From JAPPHA01 sp965220985 (GTDB lineage: Bacteria > Pseudomonadota > Alphaproteobacteria > Rhodobacterales > Rhodobacteraceae), in assembly GCA_965220985.1 (NCBI GenBank), contig OZ244854.1, positions 2,418,001-2,482,000 of the forward strand: DNA of 64,000 bases. The letters are read 5' to 3'. The notes beneath the pieces were generated by a model that worked only from the letters and a program-made list of their open reading frames with translations, did not search any database and was not told where the DNA came from. Of this stretch, positions 23,845-32,096 are shown piece by piece. Position numbers and translations under genes: made by a program. The number at the start of each line of letters is the position of its first letter. Within the stretch, counting starts at the first letter, position 1.

Positions 23845-24631
23845 GTTTGAACGGGAGCATCAGGCTCCACCCGAGTCGGGAAGGCGAATCGTCCTGCCAT
23901 TGCAGTCCAAGCGACATCTTTTCGTGGCTCTGCGACGGCTGCGGCGTGTAGGTGCCGAACAGGCGGTCCCAGAGCGAAAGCGAAAACCCGAAATTCGTGT
24001 CGTGTTCCCGGCGCAAGGTCGAATGATGAACACGGTGCATGTCGGGAGTGACCACGATCAGCCTCAGGATTGCGTCGGCACGTGCCGGCAGCTTGAGATT
24101 GGCGTGATTGAACATCGCCATTCCGTTGAGCATGATTTCAAACAAAACCACGGCAATCACCGCGGGGCCGAGCACGTAGACCAGCCCGATCTTGATGAAC
24201 ATCGACAGCGCGATCTCGATCGGGTGAAACCTCACCGCCGTCGTGACATCGACATCCCGGTCCGCGTGATGCACGCGGTGCAGACGCCACAGGAACGGCA
24301 CCGCGTGCATGATCGCGTGCTGTGCCCAGATGGCAAAGTCGAGGAACACGACGACAATCAGGATCTCCAGCCAGGCTGGCCAGTCAAGAGCGTTGAAGAT
24401 TCCCCAACCGCGCGCTCCGGCATCCATTGCTGCGCCAATCGCAAGCAGAGGCAAGACGATCGCGATGAGCTGCAACGTGAGCGTGTCGATGACGACGATT
24501 CCGATGTTCGTCGTCCAGCGTCGCGCGCACGGCAATGACCGCTTGCGACGGGGACGCGCCCATTCGGCAGCGACGAGAACGAGGAACGCCGTCAGGAAGA
24601 CGCCGAATCGGATGGCGACTTCATTTTCCAT
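23828..24631 (-). CDS. sterol desaturase / fatty acid hydroxylase family membrane protein
   Basis: A 267-residue integral membrane di-iron oxygenase. Histidine boxes are ordered as in the family: QHAIMH (about 103-108), HRVHHAD (about 115-121), FHP, NHAN and HRVHHS. There are four or so hydrophobic segments, including the N-terminal FGVFLTAFLVLVAAEWARP. Members hydroxylate or desaturate sterols, carotenoids or acyl chains with O2. The start ATG 24631 overlaps the end of argB by 40 nt. The overlapping Fe-S protein gene downstream may be its electron donor (inference). Confidence 0.85.
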   Translation of the reverse strand: MENEVAIRFGVFLTAFLVLVAAEWARPRRKRSLPCARRWTTNIGIVVIDTLTLQLIAIVLPLLAIGAAMDAGARGWGIFNALDWPAWLEILIVVVFLDFAIWAQHAIMHAVPFLWRLHRVHHADRDVDVTTAVRFHPIEIALSMFIKIGLVYVLGPAVIAVVLFEIMLNGMAMFNHANLKLPARADAILRLIVVTPDMHRVHHSTLRREHDTNFGFSLSLWDRLFGTYTPQPSQSHEKMSLGLQWQDDSPSRLGWSLMLPFKRGNNR

Positions 24632-25497
24632 CTCATGCTCCTGCGCCCGATCATGGTTCCGATGCCTTCATCGGTGAACAGTTCCAGCAGACAGGCATTC
24701 GGCTGTTGTCCGTCCAGGATGACGACGGCCCGCACGCCTTCGCTGACTGCATCAAGGGCAGTCCGCGCCTTGGGAATCATGCCACCGCTGATGGTGCCGT
24801 CGGCGATCAGATTCTTTGCATTTTGGGGCGTCAGATACGAGATGATTTCATCATCCCGGTTCTTGACTCCTGCGACGTCGGTCAAGAGCAGCAGCCGGTC
24901 CGCTTGCAGGCCCGCAGCCAACGCGCCTGCCGCCGTGTCGCCGTTGACGTTGAAGGTTTCCCCCTCGAGCCCTGTTGCCAATGGCGCGATGACGGGAATG
25001 TAGCCTCCCCGGATCAGGTTGAACACGAGCTCGGGGTTGATGCCGACCGGATGACCAACGAGGCCCAGATCGGGGTCCGCCTGCTTGCACACGATCAGAT
25101 CCGCATCCTTGCCCGATATTCCGACCGCGCGGCCACCCTCCATGTTGATTGCCTGGACGATGGCCTTGTTGACGCTGCCCGACAGGACCATCTCGACGAT
25201 CTCGACGGTTTCGCTGTCCGAAACCCGCTTGCCGTCGACAAATCGCGACTTGATCCCGAGTCGCTCGAGGGTGGCGTTGATCAACGGACCTCCGCCGTGC
25301 ACGATGACCGGGTTCAGATTGCATTGACGCATGAGCACGACATCGCGCGCGAGGCTCTTCAGACGCGCGCTGTCCCGGGTCGCAAACCCTCCGATCTTGA
25401 TCACGATGGTTGCCCCATCGTAGCGGCGAATGTGGGGCAGGGCCTCGCTCAGCAAGGCGGCGGCCATCCGAGAATTTCTGCGACTGCTCTGTGACAT
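24592..25497 (-). CDS. argB: acetylglutamate kinase
   Basis: A 301-residue amino-acid kinase. Recognisable parts: IVIKIGGFATRD (phosphate loop), LNPVIVHGGGPLINATLERLG, GISGKDADLI, NPELVFNLI, GYIPVIAPLATG, FNVNGDTAAGALAAGL and LLLTDVAGVKNRDDEII. It phosphorylates N-acetyl-L-glutamate in arginine synthesis. The loop reads KIGGFAT where most ArgB proteins have K-Y-GG-H/N-A-M, and the C terminus carries about 14 residues beyond the usual IGTMI end, overlapping the next gene. Both oddities suggest a divergent paralogue. The position after comE and before a sterol desaturase is not the usual arg context. Confidence 0.85.
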   Translation of the reverse strand: MSQSSRRNSRMAAALLSEALPHIRRYDGATIVIKIGGFATRDSARLKSLARDVVLMRQCNLNPVIVHGGGPLINATLERLGIKSRFVDGKRVSDSETVEIVEMVLSGSVNKAIVQAINMEGGRAVGISGKDADLIVCKQADPDLGLVGHPVGINPELVFNLIRGGYIPVIAPLATGLEGETFNVNGDTAAGALAAGLQADRLLLLTDVAGVKNRDDEIISYLTPQNAKNLIADGTISGGMIPKARTALDAVSEGVRAVVILDGQQPNACLLELFTDEGIGTMIGRRSMRWKMKSPSDSASS

Positions 25498-25695
25498 CTC
25501 GATGTCCTGTCATCCCGAAGCCGGTCGCGCTCCAGTTTCGCCCTGCTCGACCGATGGGTCAATGCTTCCTGGGTCAATGGGGAGGTGCCGGGTGGTTGCG
25601 TCTCGCGCCGTTCAAGAGCAGTTGAGCGCGGCGGTCAAGTCTTGCCAAGCGCGCGTTGCCGGATTCTGCCCCCTGATCCGATCCCGATCCGGGCG

Positions 25696-26250
25696 TCAGC
25701 CGGCAACGGCTGCCATGAATCGCGACCGGATCTCGACCGGATCCATCGTAATGACCGGCATCTTGAGGTTTCCGCTGTCGCACTTGCTGACGATGATCGT
25801 CATCTTGCCCGCATCAAGCGCCTCCTGGAGCGCCTGGCCCGTGTCTTCGCCTCCGACCTCGATGACGCGCTCGCAACCGCACGCCTCGGCGACCCGCGAC
25901 AACGATGTCCTTGCGCCTGCATAGGTCGGTTGATCACCGGTGGAACCGTACGATCCGTTGTCGACGATCAGCAAGATGAAATTGTCGGCGACATTGTTGC
26001 CAATTGTCGCAAGCGTCGCGAGATTGGTCAGAACGGAGCCGTCGCCGTCGATGGCGATGACGGGTTTTGGTTGCGCGAGCGCGAGTCCGAGCCCGATGGA
26101 CGATGCCAGGCCCATGGTCCCCAACATGTAGAAATTGGACGGCTGGTCGTCGATCGCATGCAATTCCTGGCTCGGAATTCCGATGTTGCAGACAACGAGG
26201 TGATCGCGAAGGATCGGCGCAATTTCGCGCAGCAGATCGGCCCGTATCAT
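25696..26250 (-). CDS. comE: sulfopyruvate decarboxylase subunit beta
   Basis: A 184-residue ThDP-binding C-terminal-type subunit. The diphosphate/Mg2+ motif is AIDGDGSVLTNLATLATIGNN with the NN pair, and the start MIRADLLREIAPIL plus GIPSQELHAIDD match ComE and the phosphonopyruvate-decarboxylase beta chains. With ComD it decarboxylates 3-sulfopyruvate to sulfoacetaldehyde. The gene starts one base after the comD stop. The nearby sulfolactate dehydrogenase favours sulfopyruvate over phosphonopyruvate as substrate; this is established for the slcC-comDE set in other bacteria. Confidence 0.85.
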   Translation of the reverse strand: MIRADLLREIAPILRDHLVVCNIGIPSQELHAIDDQPSNFYMLGTMGLASSIGLGLALAQPKPVIAIDGDGSVLTNLATLATIGNNVADNFILLIVDNGSYGSTGDQPTYAGARTSLSRVAEACGCERVIEVGGEDTGQALQEALDAGKMTIIVSKCDSGNLKMPVITMDPVEIRSRFMAAVAG

Positions 26251-26251
26251 G

Positions 26252-26752
26252 TCAGTATCCTCCCCAGAACGACGAGTCGGTCAAGATCGCGACCGGCTTG
26301 TTGCACATGAACGTGTACTTGAGAATTCCGTCGAGTTCGTTGACGTCGTCGGGCTTGCTGAAGTGAAACGTCGGAATGTTCAATTGCGCGAGAAGCGCCT
26401 TCGTGTGCACGGCCATCTCGACCTGACACGCAACCGGTTCGCCCACGCCGCCACGAAACGAAATCAGCATCGGCAATGGCAGCCGATAGAACTGGATCAG
26501 GGTGGCGAGGGTATTGATGGTCACCCCGATTGCCGTGTTCTGCATGATGATGGCTGCGCGCCTTCCGCCCATGAAGGCGCCGGCACACAGGCCCATGCCC
26601 TCGTCTTCCTTGTTGGACGGGACGTGTAGAATGCCTGCATGCTCGTCCACGTGGCTGATGACCCCTGCGAGCTGCTTGCACGGGACCGTGGTCACGAACG
26701 AAATGTCGTTCGACACAAGGTCGTCGACGATTTTCTTGCTGATGTCTGCCAA
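26252..26752 (-). CDS. comD: sulfopyruvate decarboxylase subunit alpha
   Basis: A 166-residue ThDP-enzyme PYR-type subunit. It includes VTTVPCKQLAGVI, PSNKEDEGMGLCAGAFMGGRRAAI with the activating glutamate, MQNTAIGVTINTLATL and SFRGGVGEP, all typical of ComD. It pairs with ComE encoded directly after it. Together with slcC upstream (gap 270 nt) it forms part of a route from sulfolactate to sulfoacetaldehyde. No sulfoacetaldehyde acetyltransferase (xsc) or pta is in the window. Confidence 0.87.
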   Translation of the reverse strand: MADISKKIVDDLVSNDISFVTTVPCKQLAGVISHVDEHAGILHVPSNKEDEGMGLCAGAFMGGRRAAIIMQNTAIGVTINTLATLIQFYRLPLPMLISFRGGVGEPVACQVEMAVHTKALLAQLNIPTFHFSKPDDVNELDGILKYTFMCNKPVAILTDSSFWGGY

Positions 26753-27022
26753 TGATCTCTTCCTGGTCCTGTTCGAATGTTCTCGGCCTCGCTTTCGGCG
26801 CTGCCCCGGCCTAGCAACCTGTTTCCGGTGCCGGTGAATGGCTGCAACGTCCGGTCACCAGCCGATGCTGACGATGCCGCCTGCACATGACGCACCAGAT
26901 GACGAGCGATGCCGGCTCGATCTCGTGGCGCTCGAAACGTCAGTACGTCACAACCGGTTCGTTCACCATCGACAACCGACATGATCGACGCAGCAAAAGC
27001 CTTCGAGCACGTACATATTCTG

Positions 27023-27940
27023 TCAGAGTCGTTCAAGGACAAGTTTGGCTATCAATGCACTGACTCGGGCATTGCTGTCCTTTGTGACGCCCGCGATGTG
27101 CGGAGTGAGAATGAGATTGCTCAGCCCTCGGAAGGTTTTTGCGTCATCTGCCGACAGGGGTTCGGTTTCGAAAACGTCAAGCGCGGCACCCGCGATCTGA
27201 CCCGAACGCATGGCCTCCGCGAGGGCCCGTTCGTCGACAATACCTCCCCGCGCGGCGTTGATCAGTATCGATCCTTCCTTCATTCGGGACAGGCTCTGGG
27301 CATCGATCAGGTGATGGGTTTCCCGGTTCAGCGGCACGTGCAGGCTGATCACGTCGCAGCCTTCAAGAAGCGGATCCAGCGCCACCCGTCTGGCACCGTC
27401 CCACATCGGGGAGTCATCGGAGAGAAAGGGGTCGAAGGCCCAAACCTCCATTCCCAATCCGCGCGCAATGCGGGCGGTCTCCCGTGCGGTCTGTCCGAAT
27501 CCGACAAGACCCAGCCAGGTTCCGTGGACCTCGCGACCCCGACCGCATACCTGCCTTGGCCAGTTGCCAGCGAGCAGGTCGTCGCGTGACATGTAGGCTT
27601 CCCGCAGGAGCATGATCGCGCAGGTGACGACGTATTCGGCAACCGAGCGCGCATTGGCGCCTTGCGCGGTGATGACCTCGATACCGCGCGCAGCACAGGC
27701 CTCGAGATCGATGTTGTCGAGTCCGACGCCCAGTCGGCCGATAACTCGGAGCTTCGGTGCAGCCGCAATGACTTCGGCAGTGACCTGCGTGCGGTTTCGA
27801 ACGATCAAGACCTCGACTGGCTTGATTGTCTCGACGAGGTTGTTCGGGCGGTCTGCGAGGTCTGGCTCGAAGCGCGTCAGGTGACGGGATTGCAGCGACT
27901 CGACGGCGTCGGCATCCATGAATTCGGTGATCAGAATCAT
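27023..27940 (-). CDS. slcC: (S)-sulfolactate dehydrogenase-like D-isomer 2-hydroxyacid dehydrogenase
   Basis: A 305-residue NAD-dependent 2-hydroxyacid dehydrogenase. It shows the Rossmann motif GLVGFGQTARETAR (about 140-155), acidic AFDPF after beta2, the substrate arginine in NAARGGIVDE, glutamate in DVFETEP and the catalytic histidine in LTPHIAG. SlcC oxidises (S)-3-sulfolactate to sulfopyruvate. Serine-pathway PGDH has the same fold, but the short length (no ACT domain) and comDE downstream argue for SlcC. The ATG is at 27940-27938. It is the first gene of the minus-strand run; its upstream flank holds the decayed toxin-antitoxin genes. Confidence 0.8.
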   Translation of the reverse strand: MILITEFMDADAVESLQSRHLTRFEPDLADRPNNLVETIKPVEVLIVRNRTQVTAEVIAAAPKLRVIGRLGVGLDNIDLEACAARGIEVITAQGANARSVAEYVVTCAIMLLREAYMSRDDLLAGNWPRQVCGRGREVHGTWLGLVGFGQTARETARIARGLGMEVWAFDPFLSDDSPMWDGARRVALDPLLEGCDVISLHVPLNRETHHLIDAQSLSRMKEGSILINAARGGIVDERALAEAMRSGQIAGAALDVFETEPLSADDAKTFRGLSNLILTPHIAGVTKDSNARVSALIAKLVLERL

Positions 27941-28086
27941 GAGACCTCTGAAATTGGGGGGTCGAACATGTGCGAGTCCTTCGGAATCGCTCGCAAGAGA
28001 GATAAAGGCATGACCATCCGTGGCAATGACAAATTGCGGATCTGGTGATTAAGACCGAGGCGATCAGTACGCGGTATCAGGTGACC

Positions 28087-28269
28087 TTGCATCTGCCGCC
28101 CTTGGTCCCCGACCGTCAGCACGACGCATCTTGCCTTTCGCGGTTCGTGCGCAGTCCGCTCGGAAAGGTTGTCGACTTGTTTCGCGCCGCAGGTGACATC
28201 TGCCCGATCTTGTTCGCCCGAGCGAAGTGGCTTGATCGTTTCGCTGTTGCCGTTTGTCGCTCGGATCAA
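28087..28269 (-). pseudogene. decayed GNAT-type (TacT-like) toxin fragment
   Basis: A TTG at 28269-28267 overlaps the stop of the adjoining frame (TTGA) and reads IKPLRSGEQDRADVTCGAKQ, then VDNLSERTAHEPRKARCVVL. This matches the N-terminal part of TacT-family acetyltransferase toxins (DRADFSCG...VDNYFKRTA...KA). After about residue 60 the similarity ends and the acetyl-CoA-binding motif is absent. The C-terminal two thirds appear deleted up to the slcC upstream region. The match is from memory of the family and needs a profile search. Confidence 0.5.
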
Positions 28270-28572
28270 AGGGAGGTCACGCGAGCCTTGTTGCGTTCGT
28301 ACGCCTCGCGCAGCTGATGTGTCGGTGCCGGCGGATTGTCGAGCGCTTCAAGGAAACATGCATGATCCGCCGGCGAGAGCGAGGTCGTTTCGCTTGCGCC
28401 AATGACGCCGCCCGCCGACGTGTCGGACGCGTTCGGGAAAATCCGAGCGGCCCAACTCGAAGATGCGCGCGGCCTGCTGCAGGGCGGCGTTGAAACCTGG
28501 CTCGTCCCCGAGGCCCGCCCGTTCCGAGCTTCGCTTGCCAATGTCTCTTTCGGTGTCTTCAGTGTTGCGCAC
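28266..28572 (-). pseudogene. decayed DUF1778 (TacA-like) antitoxin
   Basis: The minus strand from GTG 28572 reads MRNTEDTERDIGKRSSERAG and then ALQQAARIFELGRSDFPERV. This resembles DUF1778 antitoxins (LIDQAAR.LGK.RSDF). The frame then diverges, and a second frame reads SLSPADHACFLEALDNPP and ends ARVTSL at 28266; the 'LSPADHARFLEALDNPP' block is the DUF1778 C terminus. Two different frames and diverged middle sequence mean the gene is broken. It precedes the GNAT fragment in the normal antitoxin-toxin order with overlapping stop and start. Confidence 0.55.
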
Positions 28573-28682
28573 TGGAGCCTCCTCTCAGCCGAGCGCGCCA
28601 TGCGCCGAGTGGACGTGCATGTCGATGAAGGAGCGCGTTCAGGTGTCATCAAGTTTGCGCTTCAACGCATCGGAACCGGCGC

Positions 28683-28711
28683 TTGACAGTTGGAAAATTG
28701 ATCTTTATCGA
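28683..28711 (+). promoter_or_regulatory. candidate promoter of the GntR regulator gene
   Basis: TTGACA at 28683-28688 followed by an AT-rich stretch (TTTATCGAAAATAT, 28704-28717) just upstream of the GntR gene start at 28748. The -10 element is not clear. Weak, positional call. Confidence 0.3.
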
Positions 28712-28747
28712 AAATATCCAACGGAACTGAAACCGAGCAATGTTTTG

Positions 28748-29410
28748 ATGTTTGGTCAAAGAAAAGCGGATGATGAAACAGTGGTGGCCATGCTGGCCTC
28801 TGCGCTTCGTCGCGACATTGCATTTGCAACATTGCTTCCGGATCAGAAGCTCAAGATCGAAGAACTGCGCGGCCGATACGGCGGCTCCAACCACTCGATG
28901 CGTGAAACGTTGCGTCTGCTGAGCGCAGAAGGTCTTGTCGAGGCAACGGCTCAACGCGGCTTCCGCGTGACCTCTGCGACAGAGGACGATCTGCGGGACA
29001 TTGCTCTTGTCCGCAAGGAGATCGAGAAAACGGCGATACGTCGCGCAATCGAGTTCGGCGACACGGCATGGGAAGGGCGCGTTCTGGGAGCCCATCACGA
29101 GCTTCGCAGAGCCGAGGAGGCGGTTGCCTTCTCGCCCGACGATCTCGTGGCGCTCGAATGGGATGAAGCATGTCGAGCCTTTTTTGCAGCGATACTCGAC
29201 GCTTGCGGCAGTCCAAGGCTTCTCGAAACGCACCAGAAGTACTTCGATCAAAGCAGACGGTTCCGTTTGGCACAGCTGCGGGAAGGGCACCTCGACTTCA
29301 AGAGCCGGAAAGCCCGTCAGCAGGCGTTGCTTGAAGCGATCCTCGAAAAGGATCCGGACGTTGCCGAAAGGCTGATTGCCGAGGAAATCGAGGCCGAGCT
29401 CCATCCTTGA
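28748..29410 (+). CDS. GntR-family transcriptional regulator (FadR/FCD subfamily)
   Basis: A 220-residue regulator. The N-terminal winged helix-turn-helix spans about residues 12-75 (SALRRDIAFATLLPDQKLKI, SMRETLRLLSAEGLVEATAQ, RGFRVTS). The C-terminal all-helical FCD ligand domain begins LRDIALVRKEIEKTAIR and contains WDEACRAFFAAILDACGSPR. The ATG at 28748 is the first credible start; no strong binding site is seen. It lies 28 nt before the binding-protein gene in the same direction and probably controls the ABC/flavoenzyme operon in response to its substrate. Confidence 0.85.
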   Translation: MFGQRKADDETVVAMLASALRRDIAFATLLPDQKLKIEELRGRYGGSNHSMRETLRLLSAEGLVEATAQRGFRVTSATEDDLRDIALVRKEIEKTAIRRAIEFGDTAWEGRVLGAHHELRRAEEAVAFSPDDLVALEWDEACRAFFAAILDACGSPRLLETHQKYFDQSRRFRLAQLREGHLDFKSRKARQQALLEAILEKDPDVAERLIAEEIEAELHP

Positions 29411-29438
29411 ACCAAATCAAATCCTGTTGGAGGAAACC

Positions 29439-30461
29439 ATGAAACAGATCAATCGAAGAAACGCACTTGCCCTGTTGGGCGGCAGCGTGGCTGCGTCAGC
29501 GCTGGCGGCCCCGGCCATCGCGCAAAACAAGAAAATCAAGGTCGGAGCCCTGCGCTTCACCTCGCATTCGGCAAGCTTCATCGCGGTGGAACGCGGCTAT
29601 TTTGCCGATGCTGGACTCGATGTCGAGCTGGAGTTTTTCCAGGCTGCGCAGCCGATGGCTGTCGCGATCGCCTCGGGTGACGTCGACTATGCCGTGACCG
29701 CAGTGACCGGCGGCCTCGTCAGCCTGGCTGACAAGGGCGCGATCAAGGTGATTGGCGGGGCCTTGAAGGAAGAGGCCGGCATCGACGGTCAGCAGATCCT
29801 TGCGTCGGACGCCGTTTTTCAGGCAGGCGTGACCGATCCCTCGAAGCTTGGAGGCAAGAGCTACGGCGTGACCCAGTCCGGTTCCTCGTTCCACTACGTG
29901 GGGTCCAAGGTCGCGGCCGCCGAGGGCATCGAGATGTCCTACAGACCGCTTCAGAAGGTCGGGGCCATCATCGGCGCTCTGCGTTCGGGTCAAGTCGATG
30001 CCTGGAACATCGTGCCCCATATCGCCAAGCCGCTCGCTGGGTCGGGGGCCGTGCACATCATTGGCGCCGTTCAGGACTACCTGCCGGATTACCAGATCAC
30101 GACGGTCTTCACCTCTGCATCGAATGCAGCTGACGAACGCGGTCAGACCGAGGGCTTCCTTGTCGCGTTCTCGAGGGGCATCGACGACTACAACTCGACG
30201 ATGATCGACTTGTCCGGCGGCGAGGCCGGCGTCGACGATATGGTCGATCTGATCCACAAGTACGTCTACACTGATCGCCCGCGCGACAAGGCGGCCCCCG
30301 GGATCATCAATGGCACCATGCGCCTCAGCCCGAATGCGGCGTTGAACGTTGCCTCGATCCAGGACCAGTTGAGCTGGTTCCAGTCCGAGGACCTCGTGGA
30401 CGCTCACATCACGATCGACACCCTGGTTGATGGATCCTACGTGGAAATGATCAACGCTTGA
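29439..30461 (+). CDS. ABC transporter substrate-binding protein (NMT1/TauA-like)
   Basis: A 340-residue periplasmic receptor. The signal peptide has a twin-arginine-like start (QINRRNALALLGGSVAASAL, then AAPAIAQ), suggesting Tat or Sec export. The mature part begins KKIKVGALRFTSHSASFIAV, with ERGYFADAGLDVELEFF and IASGDVDYAVTAVTGG, the NMT1/THI5-like pattern used by nitrate/sulfonate/aromatic importers. GGAGGAAACC precedes the ATG. It feeds the ATPase and permease encoded next. Confidence 0.88.
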   Translation: MKQINRRNALALLGGSVAASALAAPAIAQNKKIKVGALRFTSHSASFIAVERGYFADAGLDVELEFFQAAQPMAVAIASGDVDYAVTAVTGGLVSLADKGAIKVIGGALKEEAGIDGQQILASDAVFQAGVTDPSKLGGKSYGVTQSGSSFHYVGSKVAAAEGIEMSYRPLQKVGAIIGALRSGQVDAWNIVPHIAKPLAGSGAVHIIGAVQDYLPDYQITTVFTSASNAADERGQTEGFLVAFSRGIDDYNSTMIDLSGGEAGVDDMVDLIHKYVYTDRPRDKAAPGIINGTMRLSPNAALNVASIQDQLSWFQSEDLVDAHITIDTLVDGSYVEMINA

Positions 30462-30523
30462 CGAATGCGCGACAGGCGCGGTTCTCTTTCTGAGCCGCGC
30501 CTGTCCACGACAGCGACAAGGTC

Positions 30524-31291
30524 ATGGACATTCAAATGAAATCCGTGAGCCACAACTACGGCTCAACGGAAGTGGTTCGCGATATCTCGATTGACGTTCC
30601 GACGGGCAAGATCGTCTGCCTCGTGGGACCGTCGGGCTGCGGCAAGTCGACGCTCCTGCGATTCATAGGCGGGCTCGAACGCCCGTCCCAAGGGGACATT
30701 CTGCAGCTCGGCGAGCCGCCCGAGGGTTCCCTGAACCCGCTCACCTACGTGTTTCAGGATTTTGCCTTGCTTCCCTGGCGATCCGTGCGCGGCAACATAT
30801 CCCTGGTCCTGGAGGATCATGGAATTCGTGGCGCGCAGGCGGAGGCCATCATCGGCGACGTTCTGGCACGCACAAAGCTCTCCGACTTCGCGAACGCGCT
30901 GCCCAAGCAGCTGTCCGGCGGAATGAAGCAGCGCGTGGCGATCGCGCGCGCGCTGGCGGTCAAGCCGGCCGTGATGCTGATGGACGAACCTCTCTCGGCG
31001 CTGGATGCCCAGACGCGAGAGCTGCTCATGGACGATCTGGTCGGTCTGTGGACCCGTCAGCCGTTCACTGCGGTCTACGTGACGCACAACCTGGCCGAGG
31101 CCGTTCGGCTCGGGCACAAGGTCGTGGTTCTTTCGCGACGCCCCGGCCAGGTCCGCGAGGTTGTCGAGATCGAGACACCCCTGGCAGATCGAACGACTGG
31201 CGATGTCGAGCTTGAGCACGTTCAGAGGAAGTTGTGGAACCTGATGCGCGACGAAGCCCGTGCCGCTGACGAGGAGCTGGTCAATGTCTGA
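30524..31291 (+). CDS. ABC transporter ATP-binding protein (TauB/SsuB-like)
   Basis: A 255-residue ATPase: Walker A GPSGCGKST, Q-loop YVFQDFALLPWRSVRGN, signature LSGGMKQRVAIARAL, Walker B VMLMDEPLSALDAQ, H-loop YVTHNLAEAV. The VFQDxxLLPW and ALDAQTR sequences mark the nitrate/taurine/sulfonate/aliphatic family. It overlaps the start of the permease gene by 8 nt. Confidence 0.9.
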   Translation: MDIQMKSVSHNYGSTEVVRDISIDVPTGKIVCLVGPSGCGKSTLLRFIGGLERPSQGDILQLGEPPEGSLNPLTYVFQDFALLPWRSVRGNISLVLEDHGIRGAQAEAIIGDVLARTKLSDFANALPKQLSGGMKQRVAIARALAVKPAVMLMDEPLSALDAQTRELLMDDLVGLWTRQPFTAVYVTHNLAEAVRLGHKVVVLSRRPGQVREVVEIETPLADRTTGDVELEHVQRKLWNLMRDEARAADEELVNV

Positions 31292-32096
31292 AGCAACAGC
31301 AGGAATCGCCATGCGACGCCCTGTCGCCTACCGCGGCGGCGGATTTGCCCCGAGTCCGCGTCGTTGGGTCGGTTTTGTGGTCTTCGCCATTGTCATTCTT
31401 GTTGCCGAATGGGGCACGCGGGCGGGCTGGATATCGGCACTGACGCTGCCGAAACCCTCCGAAGTGGTTCAGACCTTTCGTGACCTTTATAGCTCCGGCC
31501 TGCTGTTCCAGCACCTGGGGCCGTCGCTCAGCCGCCTGTTCATGGGGGCGTTGATTGGCGTCAGTCTTGGCATTTCGACAGGCGTGCTGATCGGGCTGTT
31601 TTCCTACGTGCGGGCCGGGATGGTGCCGGTTGTCGCCGCCATCTTTCCGATCCCGAAGATCGCGCTTCTGCCGCTTTTCGTGATCTGGTTCGGCATCGGG
31701 GAGGGCTCGAAATACGCCCTGATCGCGTTCGGGACCTTCACGCCGACGGTCGTCGCCACCTACGGCGCCGTCGACAATGTCGATCGCACGCTGATCCGGA
31801 TGGGACAGAGTTTCGGGCTGTCGTGGTTCTCGATCGTGCGCAAGATCGTCCTGCCGGGCGCGATGCCCGGAATCCTGTCCGGTCTGCGGATCAGTCTCGC
31901 GATCGCCATCATTCTTCTGGTCGCGGCAGAAATGCTCGGCGCACAATACGGAATCGGCGCTTACATTCTCGAGGCCGGATCGCTGTACGATCTCGAGCGG
32001 CTGTTCGCGGGTGTCGTGATCCTTTCGGTTCTCGGCGTGCTGGTGAGTGCGGCAGTCGGTCTGGTCGAACGTCATCTCCTTGGATGGCGTACGTGA
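31284..32096 (+). CDS. ABC transporter permease (TauC/SsuC-like)
   Basis: A 270-residue inner-membrane permease with about six helices, starting ATG 31284 inside the end of the ATPase gene. The conserved loop reads IFPIPKIALLPLFVIWFGIG, and GQSFGLSWFSIVRKIVLPGA plus GLRISLAIAIILLVAAEMLG follow, as in BPD_transp_1 permeases of the taurine/nitrate group. Its stop (32094-32096) lies inside the next gene's start region, so the transporter and first flavoenzyme are translationally coupled. Confidence 0.9.
   Translation: MSEATAGIAMRRPVAYRGGGFAPSPRRWVGFVVFAIVILVAEWGTRAGWISALTLPKPSEVVQTFRDLYSSGLLFQHLGPSLSRLFMGALIGVSLGISTGVLIGLFSYVRAGMVPVVAAIFPIPKIALLPLFVIWFGIGEGSKYALIAFGTFTPTVVATYGAVDNVDRTLIRMGQSFGLSWFSIVRKIVLPGAMPGILSGLRISLAIAIILLVAAEMLGAQYGIGAYILEAGSLYDLERLFAGVVILSVLGVLVSAAVGLVERHLLGWRT

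Noticed and set aside
29376..29438. An upstream in-frame start for the ABC binding protein
   Set aside because: It lies inside the GntR gene end; the ATG at 29439 has GGAGG and gives a proper signal peptide.
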